64,000 nt of DNA. Source: Bdellovibrio bacteriovorus (GTDB taxonomy: Bacteria > Bdellovibrionota > Bdellovibrionia > Bdellovibrionales > Bdellovibrionaceae). The DNA lies in assembly GCF_001592755.1 (NCBI RefSeq), contig NZ_LUKF01000019.1, forward strand, positions 186,001 to 250,000. The letters run 5' to 3'. The position numbers and the translations under genes are program-made. Positions 9,365 to 17,366 of the stretch are shown here, piece by piece. Positions within the stretch are counted from its first letter, which is position 1, and every line of letters begins with the position of its first letter. Below the pieces are notes generated by a model, which ran no database searches, was not told the origin of the DNA, and saw only the letters and a program-made list of their open reading frames with translations.

Positions 9365-9510
9365 TAAATTACTTCCCGCCAAGAAAGTTGGTATAAATAC
9401 ATTTCGGCGGGCTTTGGAAAAAACTTTAGACAAAGGTCTGTAAATTTAAAAAAAACTAATGGCGGTTTGCAGAAAAAATAACGCCTAGAGTCTTTTCTTT
9501 TGATTTGAGG

Positions 9511-9527
9511 ACCCCTTGACAAGGGGT
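9511..9527. promoter_or_regulatory. Perfect 17-bp palindrome upstream of the PhaR-type gene
   Basis: ACCCCTTG-A-CAAGGGGT is a perfect palindrome and contains a TTGACA -35-like hexamer (9516-9521). It is 102 bases upstream of the regulator's start, the place expected for an autoregulatory operator. Confidence 0.45.
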
Positions 9528-9544
9528 GGCGGCAGGGATAGGTT
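9516..9544 (+). promoter_or_regulatory. Possible sigma70-type promoter for the PhaR-type gene
   Basis: TTGACA at 9516-9521, a 17-base spacer, then TAGGTT at 9539-9544 (three of six consensus bases). The start codon is at 9629. The -35 is perfect but the -10 is poor. Confidence 0.35.
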
Positions 9545-9628
9545 GCGCCCATCTGCAAGGGGACGCTGAATCATTTAGCAGCCATATCTCCTTGAGACTT
9601 TGGGGAAATTTCAAATTGGGAGGCACTT

Positions 9629-10174
9629 TTGATCAACCAAAACGAAACAATGACATCGAAGCCAAATTCTAAAGTAAAAATCATCAAGCGCTATCAGAAC
9701 CGCAAACTCTACGACACTCAACAAAGCTGCTACGTTACTTTGGACGATATCGCTAAGATGATCCGTACAAACGAAGAAGTAATGGTTATCGATAATAAAT
9801 CTAAAAACGATATCACTGCTGCTACTTTGACTCAGATCATTTTCGAAGCAGAAAAGAAAGCATCTCAATACGCTCCTCTTTTCACTCTTCGTGAAATCAT
9901 CCAAAACGGTAACGGAAGCATCTCTGGTTACTTGGCTAAGCTTGGCGCGTTCCCTCAGGACTACATGACTAAGCAACAAGTTAACACAGTGATCGAAAAC
10001 GCTTCTACAGACAGCGTTAAACAAAACTTGGAAAACCGCGTTGCTACTGCTGCAACTCGCTACAACACAGACACTACTGCTAAAGTAGCTGCTGAAAAAG
10101 CGACTGTTCTTCCTGGTTTGCAACAAGACGACGAAACTCCAAACCTTCCTGGTTCTTCTTTGTTGAACAACTAA
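9629..10174 (+). CDS. phaR: Polyhydroxyalkanoate synthesis regulator-type DNA-binding protein (PhaR/PHB accumulation domain)
   Basis: The 181-residue product has the PHB/PHA accumulation regulator DNA-binding domain near its start: IIKRYQNRKLYDTQQSCYVTLDDIAKMI, then the second block FTLREIIQNGNG. In other bacteria PhaR represses phasin and PHA genes and often its own gene, and binds PHA granules. No PHA synthase or phasin gene is in the window. The start is the TTG at 9629: GGGAGG sits five bases upstream, whereas the next ATG (9650) is too far from it. Codon use is strongly biased to GCT, ACT, GTT and CGC, unlike the neighbours, which suggests high expression. Confidence 0.85.
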   Translation: MINQNETMTSKPNSKVKIIKRYQNRKLYDTQQSCYVTLDDIAKMIRTNEEVMVIDNKSKNDITAATLTQIIFEAEKKASQYAPLFTLREIIQNGNGSISGYLAKLGAFPQDYMTKQQVNTVIENASTDSVKQNLENRVATAATRYNTDTTAKVAAEKATVLPGLQQDDETPNLPGSSLLNN

Positions 10175-10200
10175 GATTTGAAGTAAATTCGAAGTTACTT

Positions 10201-10232
10201 AAAAAGCCTCGCAACTGCGGGGCTTTTTTTTT
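10201..10232. terminator. Bidirectional intrinsic terminator
   Basis: AAAAAGCCTCGC pairs with GCGGGGCTTTTT through a short ACT-type loop with one G-T wobble, followed by a T-run. It lies between the convergent PhaR-type and COG3014 genes; the T-run overlaps the stop codon of the latter. Confidence 0.85.
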
Positions 10233-11472
10233 ATTTCAAGGATCGCCAGATCACGAACTTTTTCTGACCCGGGCGAATTTCGATTTCGCGATTTTCCAAT
10301 ACCTCCCCCGTGGAGGCTCCAGAAACATTCAGACCTTCAATATTAAAAGTGTATTTACCTGGCGCTAGCGGCACGCGGATAATTTGAATTGTCTGCGGAA
10401 GTGTCGACCATTGACGAACATCGGCGCGGTCCGCAACGTTCAAAGCAATCCACGTCAAAGTCCCCAAGAGTTCGTCTTTTTGGCGGACCTGATCTGACAA
10501 CACCGCTTTAGTCGCCACGCCGGCCACACGTTTTGCAATCAAGATACCTTGGTCTTCATTCAGCGTGTGAATGGCGGCACTTTGCACATCGTAGACTTCG
10601 CGGCTTAAATAATTTTTTCCGACGATATTAAGACGCGCTTTTTGAGTTTCACTATAAACTGGAACTAAAGTTGGAAAGCGGTATTCATTCGGGCTTTGGG
10701 CTTTTCGAGGTCCCCAACCCTGCTGATAAATAATAACAAGCTCACCCAAACCGCGATCATACCAAGCGCTGTCCTCTTTCACGTCAGGGAATTTCTTTTT
10801 CCAATCCTGATACGTGTCCATACGACGAGCGAGCTTCGCAGAACGGATCAGATCTTCACGAATTGTCGAAATAGTCGGATCGATTTTATAAGCTTCCGCA
10901 TAGGCAATGTAAGCATCATCGTAATTGCGGCTGGCTTCCCAGACGACAGCCGACAAATATTTACTGAACGAGTTTAGCTCAAAAGTTTTCTTTTCATCCG
11001 CGCGATATTTTAGATATTTTTCGTTAATACGACGGGCTTCAACCAGAGCATCATCCAACTGATTCAGCTCTAAGAAATTCATCGCCAGATAAGCGTTGAT
11101 AAAGATTTTTTCAAAAGTATCGCCCTTGTATTGAACCATTTCTTCGTTCAAGGCTAAGGAACCTGCGATACGCGAAACCGATTGATAGTCGACCAATTCA
11201 GCAAGGCGGTCTGCCTGCAAAAAGACTTGGTTACTTTCTTTCAGTTTGCCCGCCAATTGCAGCGCTACACCATAATCTAAGAGATATACCAATTGGTCGT
11301 CGTTCTGGGTTTCCGCCAATGGCTTTAGATCCGCGATCGCTTTTTCGTAATCACGGCGAGACATAGCAGCGCGAGCTTCTTGAACTTTATTCTGATAAGT
11401 CGCGCAGCCGACAAGATGCAGAGCTAAAAAAAGACCCACGACAGGCGTGAGTCTTTGCAAATTCAGTTTCAT
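10231..11472 (-). CDS. COG3014-family lipoprotein
   Basis: The 413-residue product has a lipobox HLVGC (C23) and TPR-like helices (RRDYEKAIADLKPLAE, YDDAYIAYAEAYKIDP) in its first half, with a beta-rich C-terminal part ending PGQKKFVIWRSLK. This pattern fits the COG3014 lipoproteins, which in many Proteobacteria are encoded next to the penicillin-binding-protein activator LpoB. Here it follows lpoB by only four bases, so the two are one operon and probably act together at the outer membrane. No catalytic motif is seen. The exact role of the family is unknown. Confidence 0.75.
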   Translation of the reverse strand: MKLNLQRLTPVVGLFLALHLVGCATYQNKVQEARAAMSRRDYEKAIADLKPLAETQNDDQLVYLLDYGVALQLAGKLKESNQVFLQADRLAELVDYQSVSRIAGSLALNEEMVQYKGDTFEKIFINAYLAMNFLELNQLDDALVEARRINEKYLKYRADEKKTFELNSFSKYLSAVVWEASRNYDDAYIAYAEAYKIDPTISTIREDLIRSAKLARRMDTYQDWKKKFPDVKEDSAWYDRGLGELVIIYQQGWGPRKAQSPNEYRFPTLVPVYSETQKARLNIVGKNYLSREVYDVQSAAIHTLNEDQGILIAKRVAGVATKAVLSDQVRQKDELLGTLTWIALNVADRADVRQWSTLPQTIQIIRVPLAPGKYTFNIEGLNVSGASTGEVLENREIEIRPGQKKFVIWRSLK

Positions 11473-11476
11473 CTAA

Positions 11477-12076
11477 TTAAAGACCAACCGCTTTTTTCTT
11501 AAATGTTTTGCGGATTTGTTTTTGATCAGACCAAGTGATCATGCTTGTTTTCAAGTTCGTCAAATTCAAAGTCAGCTTGTAGTACACGGACTTATCTTTA
11601 CCCACTTCTTGCACAATGGAATCAAGACGGCCATTGATAATGAAATCGGCGCCAATTTGGCCACCAGGGCCTTTTTTAGACTCCTGCTCGACCATGCCCG
11701 AGTTTTGGTAGTTGTATTCATCAGAGATATCTTGGCGAGCTTCTTTATCGATGAAGCCAACTTTACCTGACTTCATAAGTTCAACACGAACCATGTCCAT
11801 GATGCTTTGAGTGTCGATATGCTCACTTGTTTTATTTTGAAGACCCGTCACCATTACAACAGGCATTTTCTTAGCATTGTTGATCGCGGGTGCATTCATC
11901 AAACTTGCTACAAGATCAGCGACAGCTTTTTGCATGTCTGTTTCAGACCATTGATCATTCATCAAGTTTTCGCGATTCACGTCGTCGTATTGACCTTTTA
12001 CGAATGCTTTTGGTCCACAACTAGCCAACGCTACGAATGAAAGAGAGAGAGCTGCTAATGTAAGATTCTTTTTCAT
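11477..12076 (-). CDS. lpoB: Penicillin-binding protein activator LpoB
   Basis: From the ATG at 12076 the product is a 199-residue lipoprotein (lipobox ALASC, C20) with the LpoB domain: MPVVMVTGLQNKTSEHIDTQSIMDMVRVELMKSGKVGFID, then GADFIINGRLDSIV and a strand-rich end. In E. coli LpoB reaches from the outer membrane through the periplasm to stimulate PBP1B. An in-frame start 60 bases upstream is ignored because GGGAAGG precedes the ATG at 12076. It forms an operon with the COG3014 lipoprotein gene. A palindrome at 12124-12143 lies in its upstream region. Confidence 0.85.
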   Translation of the reverse strand: MKKNLTLAALSLSFVALASCGPKAFVKGQYDDVNRENLMNDQWSETDMQKAVADLVASLMNAPAINNAKKMPVVMVTGLQNKTSEHIDTQSIMDMVRVELMKSGKVGFIDKEARQDISDEYNYQNSGMVEQESKKGPGGQIGADFIINGRLDSIVQEVGKDKSVYYKLTLNLTNLKTSMITWSDQKQIRKTFKKKAVGL

Positions 12077-12123
12077 ATTACCTTCCCTGAATAATGGATA
12101 CTCAGAAAGTCTATGTCGAGGTT

Positions 12124-12143
12124 TTCGGACACGCAAGTCCGAA
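12124..12143. promoter_or_regulatory. Inverted repeat between lpoB and the RadC-like gene
   Basis: TTCGGAC and GTCCGAA arms (7 bp, perfect) flank a six-base centre. It lies in the divergent promoter region of lpoB (-) and the RadC-like gene (+), so it could serve either as an operator or as a transcript hairpin. Confidence 0.35.
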
Positions 12144-12208
12144 TCAAAAACCAGTAAAACCCTTAGATCCAGTTCTGAAACACCGGCTCATTTGCAGTTT
12201 ATTCAGTT

Positions 12209-12619
12209 ATGAATGAAGTGTCCTCAAGCCTGCAGGCCTATGAATTACTCCGCGCGCAAATCAATCCCTACGCCGAAGAACTTTGGCTCATTGCTTTAAA
12301 CTCTCAGATGGAAATGGTGCAAAAAGAAATGATTTTTCGCGGCACTGCGGATCATTGTCTGGTTCATCCGCGTGACATATTTCGCACACTCATTCTGTGT
12401 AACGCGAGTTCATTCATTCTTGCTCACAATCACCCCAGCAATCAGGCGCTTCCTTCCGAACAGGATTTAATAATCACCCGAAAAATTCACCAGCTGGCGA
12501 CGATGTTTCAAATTCCACTCAACGATCACTTGATCATGACGCAAACGCAGTACTATAGCATGGCCGATCACGGACATTTTAAAAAATGGCGAAAGAACTC
12601 TATTCAGTACTTGTATTGA
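12209..12619 (+). CDS. RadC-like JAB/MPN-domain protein
   Basis: This 136-residue protein is essentially the RadC JAB domain alone. The metal-binding JAMM motif is readable as HNHPSNQALPSEQD, with an upstream glutamate in the EMVQKEMIFRG strand. RadC-domain proteins have long been annotated as DNA repair factors, but their biochemical role is unproven; a metal-dependent hydrolase or peptidase activity is possible. The N-terminal helix-hairpin-helix part of full-length RadC (about 220 residues) is missing, so this is a short form. Its stop codon abuts that of the convergent gene at 12620. No clear ribosome binding site precedes the ATG. Confidence 0.75.
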   Translation: MNEVSSSLQAYELLRAQINPYAEELWLIALNSQMEMVQKEMIFRGTADHCLVHPRDIFRTLILCNASSFILAHNHPSNQALPSEQDLIITRKIHQLATMFQIPLNDHLIMTQTQYYSMADHGHFKKWRKNSIQYLY

Positions 12620-13237
12620 TTATTGAAGGAAGTCGTCGCCGCCGCCACCGAACAGCTCCATGGAATTAGGATTTCCACGTCTCAATGGCTGAACGGAAAT
12701 AACACGGCTTAAATCTTCACTTAAGATCACTTTGTATCCACCACGGCGGGCATTTTCAATAAACTGTCGTGCGTATTCTTCTCTGTAGGCTTGAGAGTAT
12801 TCGTGCATCTGTTGCTGATTAAAAAGTTCTTTTTGAACAATTTCATCAGGAGTCATCGCTTGTTCTTTCTTCTCGCCCCGACCCAATTCGTTGGCAAGTT
12901 CCGCAGCGCGATTATCGACGCTTAAATCCAAGCCGTTGCTATTTTGGTAAGCTTGTTGGGCTTGTGTTTTATTAAATTCAGTATTGAGTAAGCGCGCGTT
13001 CTCAACAGCCATGCGCTGACGCTCTAGTTCCATGCGTTCGTTAGTCAGCATCAAGTGTTTGTTCACTGACTTCTCGTATTTTTCAGATTTCAATTTTGCA
13101 GAAACACCTTCGGGAGCTGGCTTCGGATCAGGTTCCCCTAAAGAGGCAAAGATAAGCCCGGCCGCTCCTAAAAAAAGGAGAAGCGCCAAAAGCATCGATC
13201 TTTCTTTTTGGTCCTTTTGTTCCGGTTGGGCTGCCAT
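12620..13237 (-). CDS. Membrane-anchored coiled-coil protein of unknown function
   Basis: The 205-residue product has one membrane segment near its start (MLLALLLFLGAAGLIFASLG) and then a long charged, helix-forming region (residues about 45-155) rich in Glu, Gln, Lys and Arg, ending with a Gly-rich tail (FGGGGDDFLQ). I do not recognise a family. The start may be the ATG at 13237, which AAGGG precedes, or the ATG at 13195 directly before the membrane segment. A GCCGATAA element right before 13237 resembles the -10 of flagellar sigma28 promoters and would give almost no leader for the first start, so the second should be kept in mind. Confidence 0.65.
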   Translation of the reverse strand: MAAQPEQKDQKERSMLLALLLFLGAAGLIFASLGEPDPKPAPEGVSAKLKSEKYEKSVNKHLMLTNERMELERQRMAVENARLLNTEFNKTQAQQAYQNSNGLDLSVDNRAAELANELGRGEKKEQAMTPDEIVQKELFNQQQMHEYSQAYREEYARQFIENARRGGYKVILSEDLSRVISVQPLRRGNPNSMELFGGGGDDFLQ

Positions 13238-13246
13238 ACAAAGCCC

Positions 13247-13273
13247 TTATCGGCTTAAATAGATGATTTCTTA
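13247..13273 (-). promoter_or_regulatory. Possible sigma28 (FliA)-type promoter
   Basis: On the minus strand, TAAG is followed by 15 bases and then GCCGATAA, a perfect match to the FliA -10 and three of four to its TAAA -35. It lies nine bases before the ATG at 13237. Confidence 0.35.
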
Positions 13274-13358
13274 ACAAAAAGAGTCTTCCTCAAATCATTA
13301 CAGTTACGCCGGCTTCTGCTGTTGTAGTTAAAGTCCTGTCAAGCAAGATTGGGTAAAG

Positions 13359-13375
13359 TGTCTAACTCTTAGACA
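13359..13375. promoter_or_regulatory. TGTCT-type interrupted palindrome upstream of the fimbrin-like gene
   Basis: TGTCTAACTCTTAGACA has perfect 7-base arms around CTC and lies 115 bases before the ATG at 13491. It is the best copy of the motif also found at 24043, 52446 and 55476, all in promoter regions. It is likely a binding site for a dimeric regulator. Confidence 0.5.
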
Positions 13376-13490
13376 TGTCCATGTGTTTCCTTTTCAAAAT
13401 AATTGCTCGGCGGTAATGGCACAACCCATGAAGTAAAGATTCTGTGAAAGTTAAAACAGTAATTCCTCGAATATGGAAAGGATCTTTTAC

Positions 13491-13976
13491 ATGAGAATCA
13501 CTAAAATCGCGACGGCAGTAATGACGACATTAGCTCTTGGTTCAACAGCAATGGCGGCTTCGTCAGGCACTCTTTTACTTCAAGGCACAGTAAATGTCGT
13601 TAACGATATCGTTGTTGCCGCAAACACCGCGAACAACACTTCACTGAATATCACGGCAGGTGAGACAGGTAAGAATGTCGCAACAGTCACTGAGACCTCG
13701 AACAATTTGAATGGTTATAAAATCAAAATCTCGTCTGCTACAGGTGGAGAATTAAGACACACGACAAACGCTGCCCAAAAAACGACTTATAAGATCGGTT
13801 ATGATGGCGCGGCTTCGGTTACTCCGACAGTGGCTGGTGTTGTTGTGAAAAACGTAAGCTCATTGACAGGTCTTACAACGGATTCTTCAGACGTAACAGT
13901 TGATGTGACTGCTTATGCAAATGCAGCAGCTGGTACTTACCAAGACACTTTGACAATCGCTATCGAAGCTAACTAG
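13491..13976 (+). CDS. Secreted fimbrin-like protein (spore coat U / archaic pilin type)
   Basis: From the ATG at 13491 (AAAGGA before it) the product has 161 residues: a signal peptide ending in STAMA-AS, then a Thr/Asn/Ala-rich beta protein starting GTLLLQGTVNVVNDIVV and ending GTYQDTLTIAIEAN. Both ends match subunits of archaic chaperone-usher pili, where the N-terminal strand donates to the neighbour and the last strand precedes the stop. It has no cysteines. The gene is convergent with the chaperone-usher operon and shares a terminator with it, so it is a good candidate for the main pilus subunit. A TGTCT-type palindrome lies upstream. Confidence 0.65.
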   Translation: MRITKIATAVMTTLALGSTAMAASSGTLLLQGTVNVVNDIVVAANTANNTSLNITAGETGKNVATVTETSNNLNGYKIKISSATGGELRHTTNAAQKTTYKIGYDGAASVTPTVAGVVVKNVSSLTGLTTDSSDVTVDVTAYANAAAGTYQDTLTIAIEAN

Positions 13977-13998
13977 TCCTTAGCCGTTTATTAGAAAT

Positions 13999-14030
13999 AA
14001 AAAAAGCCAACTTTCAGGTTGGCTTTTTTT
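13999..14030. terminator. Bidirectional intrinsic terminator
   Basis: AAAAAGCCAAC pairs with GTTGGCTTTTT around a short TTTCAG-type loop, with A and T runs on either side. It lies between the fimbrin-like gene (+) and the end of the chaperone-usher operon (-). Confidence 0.88.
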
Positions 14031-14952
14031 ATTCTGCAGATTGAACGGTCAAAGTAATAGTGTCGGAATAAAGACCTGATTGCTGGTTTGTCGCCACAGA
14101 TCCAATCGTAGCTACGACCGGCAGAACTGTTCCGCTAGCGGGAGATCTTCCTAAAACGCGCGCTACCTGCGTAGGACTTGTTGCCGTATTTGTAAGATTC
14201 AAAGTATTTCCACTAATCGTTAAAGCATAATTGATAAACTGTGCCGCCGAAGCATGTTTCAGTCGACCATTGTTTTGCGAAGAGGCAAACAACGTATATC
14301 CAGCATTGTATTTAAGTATGATAGAAGCGGCTCGCGATATGCCGGAAGATAAGTTGCCAAAATTCATCGTCTCTGTGGTGTCACCGATATCAAATTCACC
14401 GCCTGGTGACGTGATCGAAATGTCCGCTCTTTTCTGAGCGTTATAATTAAACGCAATGGATCGGGTTTCCATCAAAGTGTAACCGGGCACTGTCGGGCTT
14501 CCTCGGTATAAGCGTGCCGTTAAAGTCTCGGTGTAGTTTCCAAACTTCAACCAAGGATTTGAATCATCTAGTTTTGCATAATAGGTGACGTTGGCCTGAC
14601 GGTCGTTACTTCCTTCGGGCAAAGTTCCCGTTAAAACATCGTTAGTGCTAAAAACATCTGGAAAGTGTTTCAGTATGTTTTGTTGGGCTGAATCTTTTGA
14701 AACTTGAAATGGCCACTTGTCAGATCCCTGATTCATAGCGCGATTGGAATAGGAAGATGCATTGCCATAATCAAAAGTAATAAAAAAGTTGCATCCGTTA
14801 GCTTGAGTGTTGGCCTTTACAGTAAAAGTCGGCGCTGCCATCGTCGAATTATTAAAATTAACAGCGGCCAAGGATGTCTGAAGTTGGACTGAAACACAAG
14901 CGAGCGCGGCCTGACCTTGCAATAAGAGTCCTAGAAAAAAGAGCGTTCTCAT
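14029..14952 (-). CDS. Chaperone-usher pilus subunit / tip protein with spore coat U-type domains
   Basis: The 307-residue product has a signal peptide (MRTLFFLGLLLQGQAALA) and two beta-rich halves. The C-terminal half (from about residue 175, ADISITSPGGEFDIGDTTETMNFGNLS) ends with LYSDTITLTVQSAE, the typical close of spore coat U / CsuE-type subunits. The N-terminal half has two cysteines (CVSVQ and NGCNFFITF) that could form a disulfide and would be the receptor-binding or tip domain. Its start overlaps the usher stop by four bases. By position and two-domain size it is most likely the tip subunit of an archaic-type pilus. Confidence 0.75.
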   Translation of the reverse strand: MRTLFFLGLLLQGQAALACVSVQLQTSLAAVNFNNSTMAAPTFTVKANTQANGCNFFITFDYGNASSYSNRAMNQGSDKWPFQVSKDSAQQNILKHFPDVFSTNDVLTGTLPEGSNDRQANVTYYAKLDDSNPWLKFGNYTETLTARLYRGSPTVPGYTLMETRSIAFNYNAQKRADISITSPGGEFDIGDTTETMNFGNLSSGISRAASIILKYNAGYTLFASSQNNGRLKHASAAQFINYALTISGNTLNLTNTATSPTQVARVLGRSPASGTVLPVVATIGSVATNQQSGLYSDTITLTVQSAE

Positions 14953-17366
14953 TCACTGTCCTCTTTCTTTAAAACAATACTTCCCAAATCTAAGGAATTA
15001 TTTGGGCTTTCAGTGACTTCGAATATCAAAGGCCCCAGATAAGGACGATCCGTCACGATTTTATACCTCCCGGGTTCTAAGCCTTCAATTAAGAAACCGC
15101 CATTTTTATTCGTAAAGAAAGTATTGTCGACCAATTGATCCTGAGCATTCAGAATATCGCCCGCCACGTAAGGGACGGGTTGTCCTTTTTGATCAACCAC
15201 ACGTCCCTTAACCATGATCTTCTTTTTCAAATTTAGATCTATCAACACACCACTGCGATAGGTGGGCTGGACATTGAAATATTCTTTTTCCAACAAGTAG
15301 CCCATCGGAAGCGAAGTCGAATCGACGTTCACTGTATATTTGTAGTAAGCCGATTGATCACGCAACACAGTCGTGTGTTGAGGTCCCAGCTGCGCGTCGC
15401 CTTTTTCGCCGTTCGGATTGATCATGAGTTCTTGATCTTTTGGCAATAGATCTGAATGAACTAACACAAAGCTATCATAAATCGGTTGCGTGAAAGCGGC
15501 ATGACTTCCCACCCAGGCAATACCGGTGTTCAAACCCAGGGATGTGGTATTTGTATCTACAGAGTTCTGACGGGTCGTGAAATGTTCAAGACGCAGACTT
15601 AAAGGCTGCGTCAAGTATTCCGCCATGAGATTGACGCTCTCACTGCCATCACTTCCTTGCACTGAAGCAGAAGCGCGAACATCATCATATTTATGCATAT
15701 TGTTTCGGTTCACTGTCAGGTTGGCCGTTTTTTGAAGTGAATCGTAATAGGCACTGGCACTGTATTTTCCCTGAGGCTCATTCCAGAACAAAGAAATCAA
15801 ACCTCGATCCTCTTCTGTCACACCGACGATTTTACTGTAAGACAATTCCACGCGAGTTTGATTATTTACGGGCACTACTAAGTTGGATCGATACTGGCGC
15901 TCGTCTTCCGCTAACGGCACTTCCATGACTCCAGCCCCGACGCCGAAAAACCAATTTTGCAAGAATCGGAAGTTTAGTTGCGAGTCATAGCGGCGCACGT
16001 AAGATACAAGACCAATATCAAAGACTGAAACCGGAATGAAATCAGGATCCCGATTTTCTGCTTCTAGTGTCAGCACGACCGGAACATCCCTTCCCAGCAT
16101 TCTATCCAAAGTGCGGTAACGAAGTTTCTCTGCGAAGCCCGTTTTATTTTCAGCAACAGAACTATATCCGCCATCAAAAGACAAATATCCCCAACGACTG
16201 ATGCCAGAAATTTCAATGCCTGAAAGAGATTGAGATAAATAATTCTGAAAGTTAAGGCCTAACGTCAATTCGTCCGTTACACCCGCGCGATGAAAAAATG
16301 TCGCAGCAGCCCCGGTGTTGTCGTAGGCACGATCAGCACCTGACACCGTCCATGGCAACCCCACAGCGTACGAGAACTCTTGAACACCTTTTCCTAAAAG
16401 AGTGTTTTCAAAAAGGACTGAAAAGTCATAGACCTCTTCCTGACCGAAATCATCGCGGATTTTAACTTTGACGTTGTTTTGTCCAATCGCCAAAGGGAAA
16501 TCCCGAATATTGAAAACCCCTGGGGCTAAACGCAATTGACTGTAAAGAAATCCATTTACATAAACTTCAACCAAAGACGCACGTTTAATCACAATTTCGG
16601 TATTGCTCAACGGACGTAAAGTTTTATATGGCTGAATTGAAAATTCTCGGACTACGGAAAGACCCGCTAAATTTGGCGCGATCTGAAAGCCGCGTGAACC
16701 CAAGGTTAAATCTCCAAGAGTGTAACGAATCATTTTGTCTTCGTCGTCTCGTCGAATTCGCGTGTCCTGGCGTTTCCACGGATGGTTATCTCCTTCCAGG
16801 AATTCACCAGAAGATTCAAAGACAAAACCTTTGATATTTTCAACCAGATCCACTTGAGAGGACAGCGGTAACTTTTCTTCCGTAGTTCCTGCCCCGTACT
16901 GAAAAGACTGAAGCATTCTTAGATTTAAGTATCCACTGTGAGCATCGGGTCTCTTGTAAGGACGACCGCTTAATTCGGCGTAGTTTAAATCTAAGTCGTT
17001 GCCTCGACGATGTTTTAAAGGAAGATCGATCTTTAATTCTAAACGAGCTTCATCGAAGAAAATAGAAAGGCCGACTCCTTCCAAATCTAACAAGGTCACG
17101 ACACCTTCTGGACGAACTCGGTTCTTAAGATTTAGCCACAATGATTCTTTAAGCTGACTTTGTAAACCTTCAAGCAAAGGCTTTGCTTCGACTGCAAAAT
17201 TTCTTTTATCATCGCGAGGGAAAACCCACGCCTGCGCAATGACTTGATTATCTAAGACCACCGGAGCGACCAGATAAGGTTTAGCCAATGCGGGACGTGC
17301 GGATTGCGCAAACGTCGGCAACGTCAAAAAGATTATTAGAGATAGAATGCTAAAAAGAAATCTCAA
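14949..17366 (-). CDS. Outer-membrane usher of an archaic-type chaperone-usher system
   Basis: The 805-residue protein has a signal peptide, an N-terminal periplasmic domain (about 25-130), a long beta-barrel region with repeated aromatic strands (for example FQIAPNLAGLSVVREFSI, VEVYVNGFLYSQLRLAPGVFNIRDFPL) and a C-terminal carboxypeptidase-regulatory-like domain (VKGRVVDQKGQPVPYVAGDI, GGFLIEGLEPGRYKIV). These are the usher features: a gated pore that takes chaperone-subunit complexes and extrudes the pilus. The N-terminus differs from classical FimD/PapC and is closer to the CsuD style. It overlaps both the chaperone stop and the tip-subunit start (four bases each), so the three genes are one operon. 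Confidence 0.85.
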   Translation of the reverse strand: MRFLFSILSLIIFLTLPTFAQSARPALAKPYLVAPVVLDNQVIAQAWVFPRDDKRNFAVEAKPLLEGLQSQLKESLWLNLKNRVRPEGVVTLLDLEGVGLSIFFDEARLELKIDLPLKHRRGNDLDLNYAELSGRPYKRPDAHSGYLNLRMLQSFQYGAGTTEEKLPLSSQVDLVENIKGFVFESSGEFLEGDNHPWKRQDTRIRRDDEDKMIRYTLGDLTLGSRGFQIAPNLAGLSVVREFSIQPYKTLRPLSNTEIVIKRASLVEVYVNGFLYSQLRLAPGVFNIRDFPLAIGQNNVKVKIRDDFGQEEVYDFSVLFENTLLGKGVQEFSYAVGLPWTVSGADRAYDNTGAAATFFHRAGVTDELTLGLNFQNYLSQSLSGIEISGISRWGYLSFDGGYSSVAENKTGFAEKLRYRTLDRMLGRDVPVVLTLEAENRDPDFIPVSVFDIGLVSYVRRYDSQLNFRFLQNWFFGVGAGVMEVPLAEDERQYRSNLVVPVNNQTRVELSYSKIVGVTEEDRGLISLFWNEPQGKYSASAYYDSLQKTANLTVNRNNMHKYDDVRASASVQGSDGSESVNLMAEYLTQPLSLRLEHFTTRQNSVDTNTTSLGLNTGIAWVGSHAAFTQPIYDSFVLVHSDLLPKDQELMINPNGEKGDAQLGPQHTTVLRDQSAYYKYTVNVDSTSLPMGYLLEKEYFNVQPTYRSGVLIDLNLKKKIMVKGRVVDQKGQPVPYVAGDILNAQDQLVDNTFFTNKNGGFLIEGLEPGRYKIVTDRPYLGPLIFEVTESPNNSLDLGSIVLKKEDSE

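Noticed and set aside
9424-9439. AGAC-N4-GTCT palindrome as another copy of the TGTCT-type motif
   Set aside because: The arms are in the opposite order (AGAC first), so it does not fit the consensus.
9364-9558. Longer N-terminal form or separate frame before the pseudopilin-like gene
   Set aside because: The residues are basic and low in family signal; the ATG at 9364 with GGGAAG before it is better supported.
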